DNA of 7,993 bases from JAJPJX01 sp964568355 (GTDB taxonomy: Bacteria; Acidobacteriota; Terriglobia; Bryobacterales; Bryobacteraceae), in NCBI GenBank assembly GCA_964568355.1, contig CAZMRK010000669.1:1-7993 (forward strand). The letters are read 5' to 3'. Of the stretch, positions 6,228 to 7,993 are shown one piece after another. The notes under the pieces were generated by a model. That model worked only from the letters and a program-made list of their open reading frames with translations, did not search any database and had not been told where the DNA came from. Within the stretch, counting starts at the first letter, position 1; every line of letters starts with the position of its first letter. The translations under genes and the position numbers were made by a program.

Positions 6228-7115
6228 ATGGTAGAGGAGTGGCGACCGGCGGGCGGCAGCGAGCCAGTTTCCGGTCTGATGAGCATCACCGGCCAGGAAT
6301 TCGAGCGGCTTCGCCTGCTGATTCTTCGCGAGACCGGCATCTGTCTGCGGGAAACCAAGCGGCAGCTTCTGGTGGCCCGCCTCACGCAGCGCCTGCGGGA
6401 ACTCGGTTTGGAAAGCTTTTCGCAGTACTACGAGCACGTAATCTCGGGTGATGGCGGGCAGACCGAGCTGCGGAAGATGATCAATCGCGTCACGACTAAC
6501 AAAACATCGTTCTTCCGCGAGCCTCATCATTTCGATCTGCTGCGCGCGTGCGTGATTCCACCGCTGCGCAGCCGGGTGTCGCGCGACCTGCGGATCTGGA
6601 GTGCCGGGTGTTCGAGCGGAGAAGAGCCGTACTCGATCGCCATGACGATCCGGGAAGCGGAGCGCGCGGGGGGACCGCTGAACGCACGAATTCTGGCCTC
6701 CGATATCGACACCGAGATGCTGGAGCAGGCTGAATCGGGCACCTATCGGAACGAGGTACTGGAGGAGATGGATCCACAGTGGCGGGGAAGGTATTTTCTT
6801 CGGGGCTACGGGTGCTGGAGCGGAATGGTCCGCGTGCGGCCGGAGCTGCGAAACATGATCACGTTTCGGCAGATCAACCTGATTGCGCCATCCTGGCCTT
6901 TGCGGTCCCGCTTCGACGCGATCTTCTGCCGGAACGTCATCATCTATTTCGATCGGCCGACGCAAAAGCGCGTGATTGAGCGCTTTGCCGGGTATCTGAA
7001 ACCCGGGGGCTATCTGCTGGCAGGCCACTCGGAGAATCTGTCCGGCATCACAGGCCTCCTGGAGCCGGTGGGACAGACCGCTTACCGGCTGAAAGCCAAA
7101 GGCAATTTCTCATGA
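6228..7115 (+). CDS. cheR: CheR chemotaxis receptor methyltransferase
   Basis: Encodes 295 residues, close to the usual CheR size. It transfers methyl groups from S-adenosylmethionine to receptor glutamates, resetting sensitivity. An N-terminal helical domain (about 18-95) ends in RVTTNKTSFFRE (87-98), close to the conserved TNLTAFFRE. The SAM-binding core has WSAGCSSGEEPYSIAM (124-139), ASDIDTEML (157-165), FDAIFCRNVIIYF (229-241) and AGHSEN (265-270). The beta-subdomain RYFLRGYGCWSGMVRVRPEL (188-207) matches the same 20-residue stretch of Salmonella CheR in length, and R192 and R202 align with the pentapeptide-contact R187 and R197. It is therefore probably a tether-dependent enzyme acting on the neighbouring MCP. 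The start is uncertain: ATG 6228 has only a weak AGGT upstream, and ATG 6279 (residue 18) would also give an intact domain. A hairpin lies in the 5' leader. The stop overlaps cheB as ATGA. Confidence 0.95.
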   Translation: MVEEWRPAGGSEPVSGLMSITGQEFERLRLLILRETGICLRETKRQLLVARLTQRLRELGLESFSQYYEHVISGDGGQTELRKMINRVTTNKTSFFREPHHFDLLRACVIPPLRSRVSRDLRIWSAGCSSGEEPYSIAMTIREAERAGGPLNARILASDIDTEMLEQAESGTYRNEVLEEMDPQWRGRYFLRGYGCWSGMVRVRPELRNMITFRQINLIAPSWPLRSRFDAIFCRNVIIYFDRPTQKRVIERFAGYLKPGGYLLAGHSENLSGITGLLEPVGQTAYRLKAKGNFS

Positions 7116-7993
7116 TCGATGGAAGGCAACAGGCAGCGCGCGTTCTGATCGTGGACGATTCGGCCCTCATGCGGCAGTTGCTGGCGGCGATTCTTGCCGG
7201 CGATCCCTCGCTGGAAGTGGTGGGCACGGCCGCAGACCCGTACATCGCCTGGGACAAGATCCAGCGGCTGCACCCGGACGTGCTGACTCTGGATGTCGAG
7301 ATGCCCCGTATGGATGGGCTGACCTTCCTGGAAAAGCTATTGCGGGCGCGCCCCATGCCGGTTGTAATGGTATCCTCCCTGACCGAGCGCGGCTGCGAGA
7401 TGACTCTACGGGCACTGGAGTTGGGCGCCTTTGATTTCGTCACCAAGCCGAAGGTGGACGTGCTGCGCGGCACCGAAGAACTGGCTGCGGCAATCGTGGC
7501 TAAAGTGAAGGCTGCGGTGGGCGCCCGCATCCGCGTGCACCTTCCGTTCGAGCGCCCCATGACGGCGGGTCCGGTCTCCAGCCGGCTAAGCAGCCTGAAG
7601 TTGACCCACAAAGTGATCGCCGTGGGGGCATCGACGGGCGGCACGGAGGCGCTGGTGGAATTTCTCTCGGCGCTGCCGCCGGATAGTCCGGGCATTGTGA
7701 TCGTCCAGCACATGCCGGAACATTTCACGCAGCGATTCGCGGAGCGTCTGGACGGGCTATGCCAGGTGCGCGTGAAGGAGGCTGCCGATCAGGACCGCAT
7801 TCTCCAGGGGCATGCGCTGCTGGCTCCGGGAAATTTCCACATGGAGATGCGCCGCAGCGGAGCGGAGTATCGGGTGCACATCTTCACCGGCGAGCGGGTA
7901 AACCGGCACAGACCCTCAGTCGACGTGCTATTTCGCTCCTGCGCCCAATATGCGGGGAAAAACGCGATTGGCGTGATCATGACGGGAATGGGC
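7112..7993 (+). CDS. cheB: CheB chemotaxis methylesterase/glutamine deamidase (3' end outside window)
   Basis: The frame is open to the last base and gives 294 residues; full-length CheB is about 350, so about 55 residues are probably missing. The receiver domain (about 9-125) has the acidic pair D15-D16, phospho-acceptor D61 in TLDVEMPRMDG, S88/S89 and K112 in TKPK. A short linker (about 138-163) leads to the methylesterase domain, with catalytic S174 in VGASTGG and H200 in VQHMPEHFT. The catalytic Asp is expected in the motif right after TGMG, where the window stops, so it cannot be checked. When phosphorylated by CheA it removes receptor methyl groups and deamidates glutamines, opposing CheR. 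The start at 7112 overlaps the cheR stop as ATGA and has AAAGG about 9 nt upstream. An alternative start a few codons in is not seen. The family call is very firm. Confidence 0.96.
   Translation, partial: MIDGRQQAARVLIVDDSALMRQLLAAILAGDPSLEVVGTAADPYIAWDKIQRLHPDVLTLDVEMPRMDGLTFLEKLLRARPMPVVMVSSLTERGCEMTLRALELGAFDFVTKPKVDVLRGTEELAAAIVAKVKAAVGARIRVHLPFERPMTAGPVSSRLSSLKLTHKVIAVGASTGGTEALVEFLSALPPDSPGIVIVQHMPEHFTQRFAERLDGLCQVRVKEAADQDRILQGHALLAPGNFHMEMRRSGAEYRVHIFTGERVNRHRPSVDVLFRSCAQYAGKNAIGVIMTGMG

Noticed and set aside
6135..7028. 297-codon open frame on the - strand
   Set aside because: Antisense to the confidently identified cheR; no domain signature or sensible N-terminus.
7789..7980. 63-codon open frame on the - strand near the right edge
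   Set aside because: Antisense to the catalytic domain of cheB; a shadow of the real frame.

Overview
The window is G+C-rich (roughly 60% by eye), and essentially every gene lies on the + strand. It holds two small exported proteins of unknown function, then a compact seven-gene chemotaxis signalling operon that runs off the right edge. The style of the two upstream proteins and the composition recall Acidobacteriota (Bryobacterales / Solibacter-like). That assignment rests on memory of the families, not on a search, and a deltaproteobacterial-type or other high-GC Gram-negative host is not excluded. The MCP has a typical inner-membrane topology with an external sensor domain.

Layout. 32-490 and 495-1079 are two tandem genes, 4 bp apart, for small proteins with signal-like N-termini; the second has a CsgG/TolB-N-like look. 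An 89-bp A+T-richer gap (1080-1168) follows, with a weak terminator-like inverted repeat and room for a promoter. The chemotaxis block then runs: STAS-domain protein (1169-1540); CheY (1512-1877, TTG start, overlapping the STAS gene by 29 bp); CheA (1890-3854, GTG start); CheW (3878-4390); a transmembrane methyl-accepting chemotaxis protein (4387-6138, ATGA overlap with cheW); an 88-89-bp gap with a strong hairpin; CheR (6228-7115); and CheB (7112 to the window end, ATGA overlap with cheR, 3' end missing).

How it works together. The MCP senses a signal through a periplasmic domain of about 155 residues and controls CheA through CheW. CheA autophosphorylates on His48 and passes phosphate to CheY (Asp53) and CheB (Asp61). 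CheR methylates and CheB demethylates or deamidates the MCP to give adaptation. The MCP cytoplasmic hairpin aligns without gaps to E. coli Tsr as I recall it, so it belongs to the 36-heptad (36H) class. It ends in GFEEF, which fits the xFxxF-type CheR/CheB docking pentapeptide. The CheR beta-subdomain has the same loop length and the two Arg positions of the pentapeptide-binding Salmonella enzyme. Gene order and tether closely resemble the Pseudomonas aeruginosa Che2 (F7-class) cluster, whose receptor McpB/Aer2 ends in GWEEF. No flagellar, pilus, cheD or cheZ gene is visible, so the output (motility or another process) is open.

I see no mobile element, CRISPR array, tRNA or rRNA. The operon is recognisable rather than a new kind of system. 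The most interesting points are the complete self-contained tether pair, the head-of-operon STAS protein with Ala at the usual phosphoserine position, and the unusual start codons and overlap at the STAS/cheY/cheA junctions.
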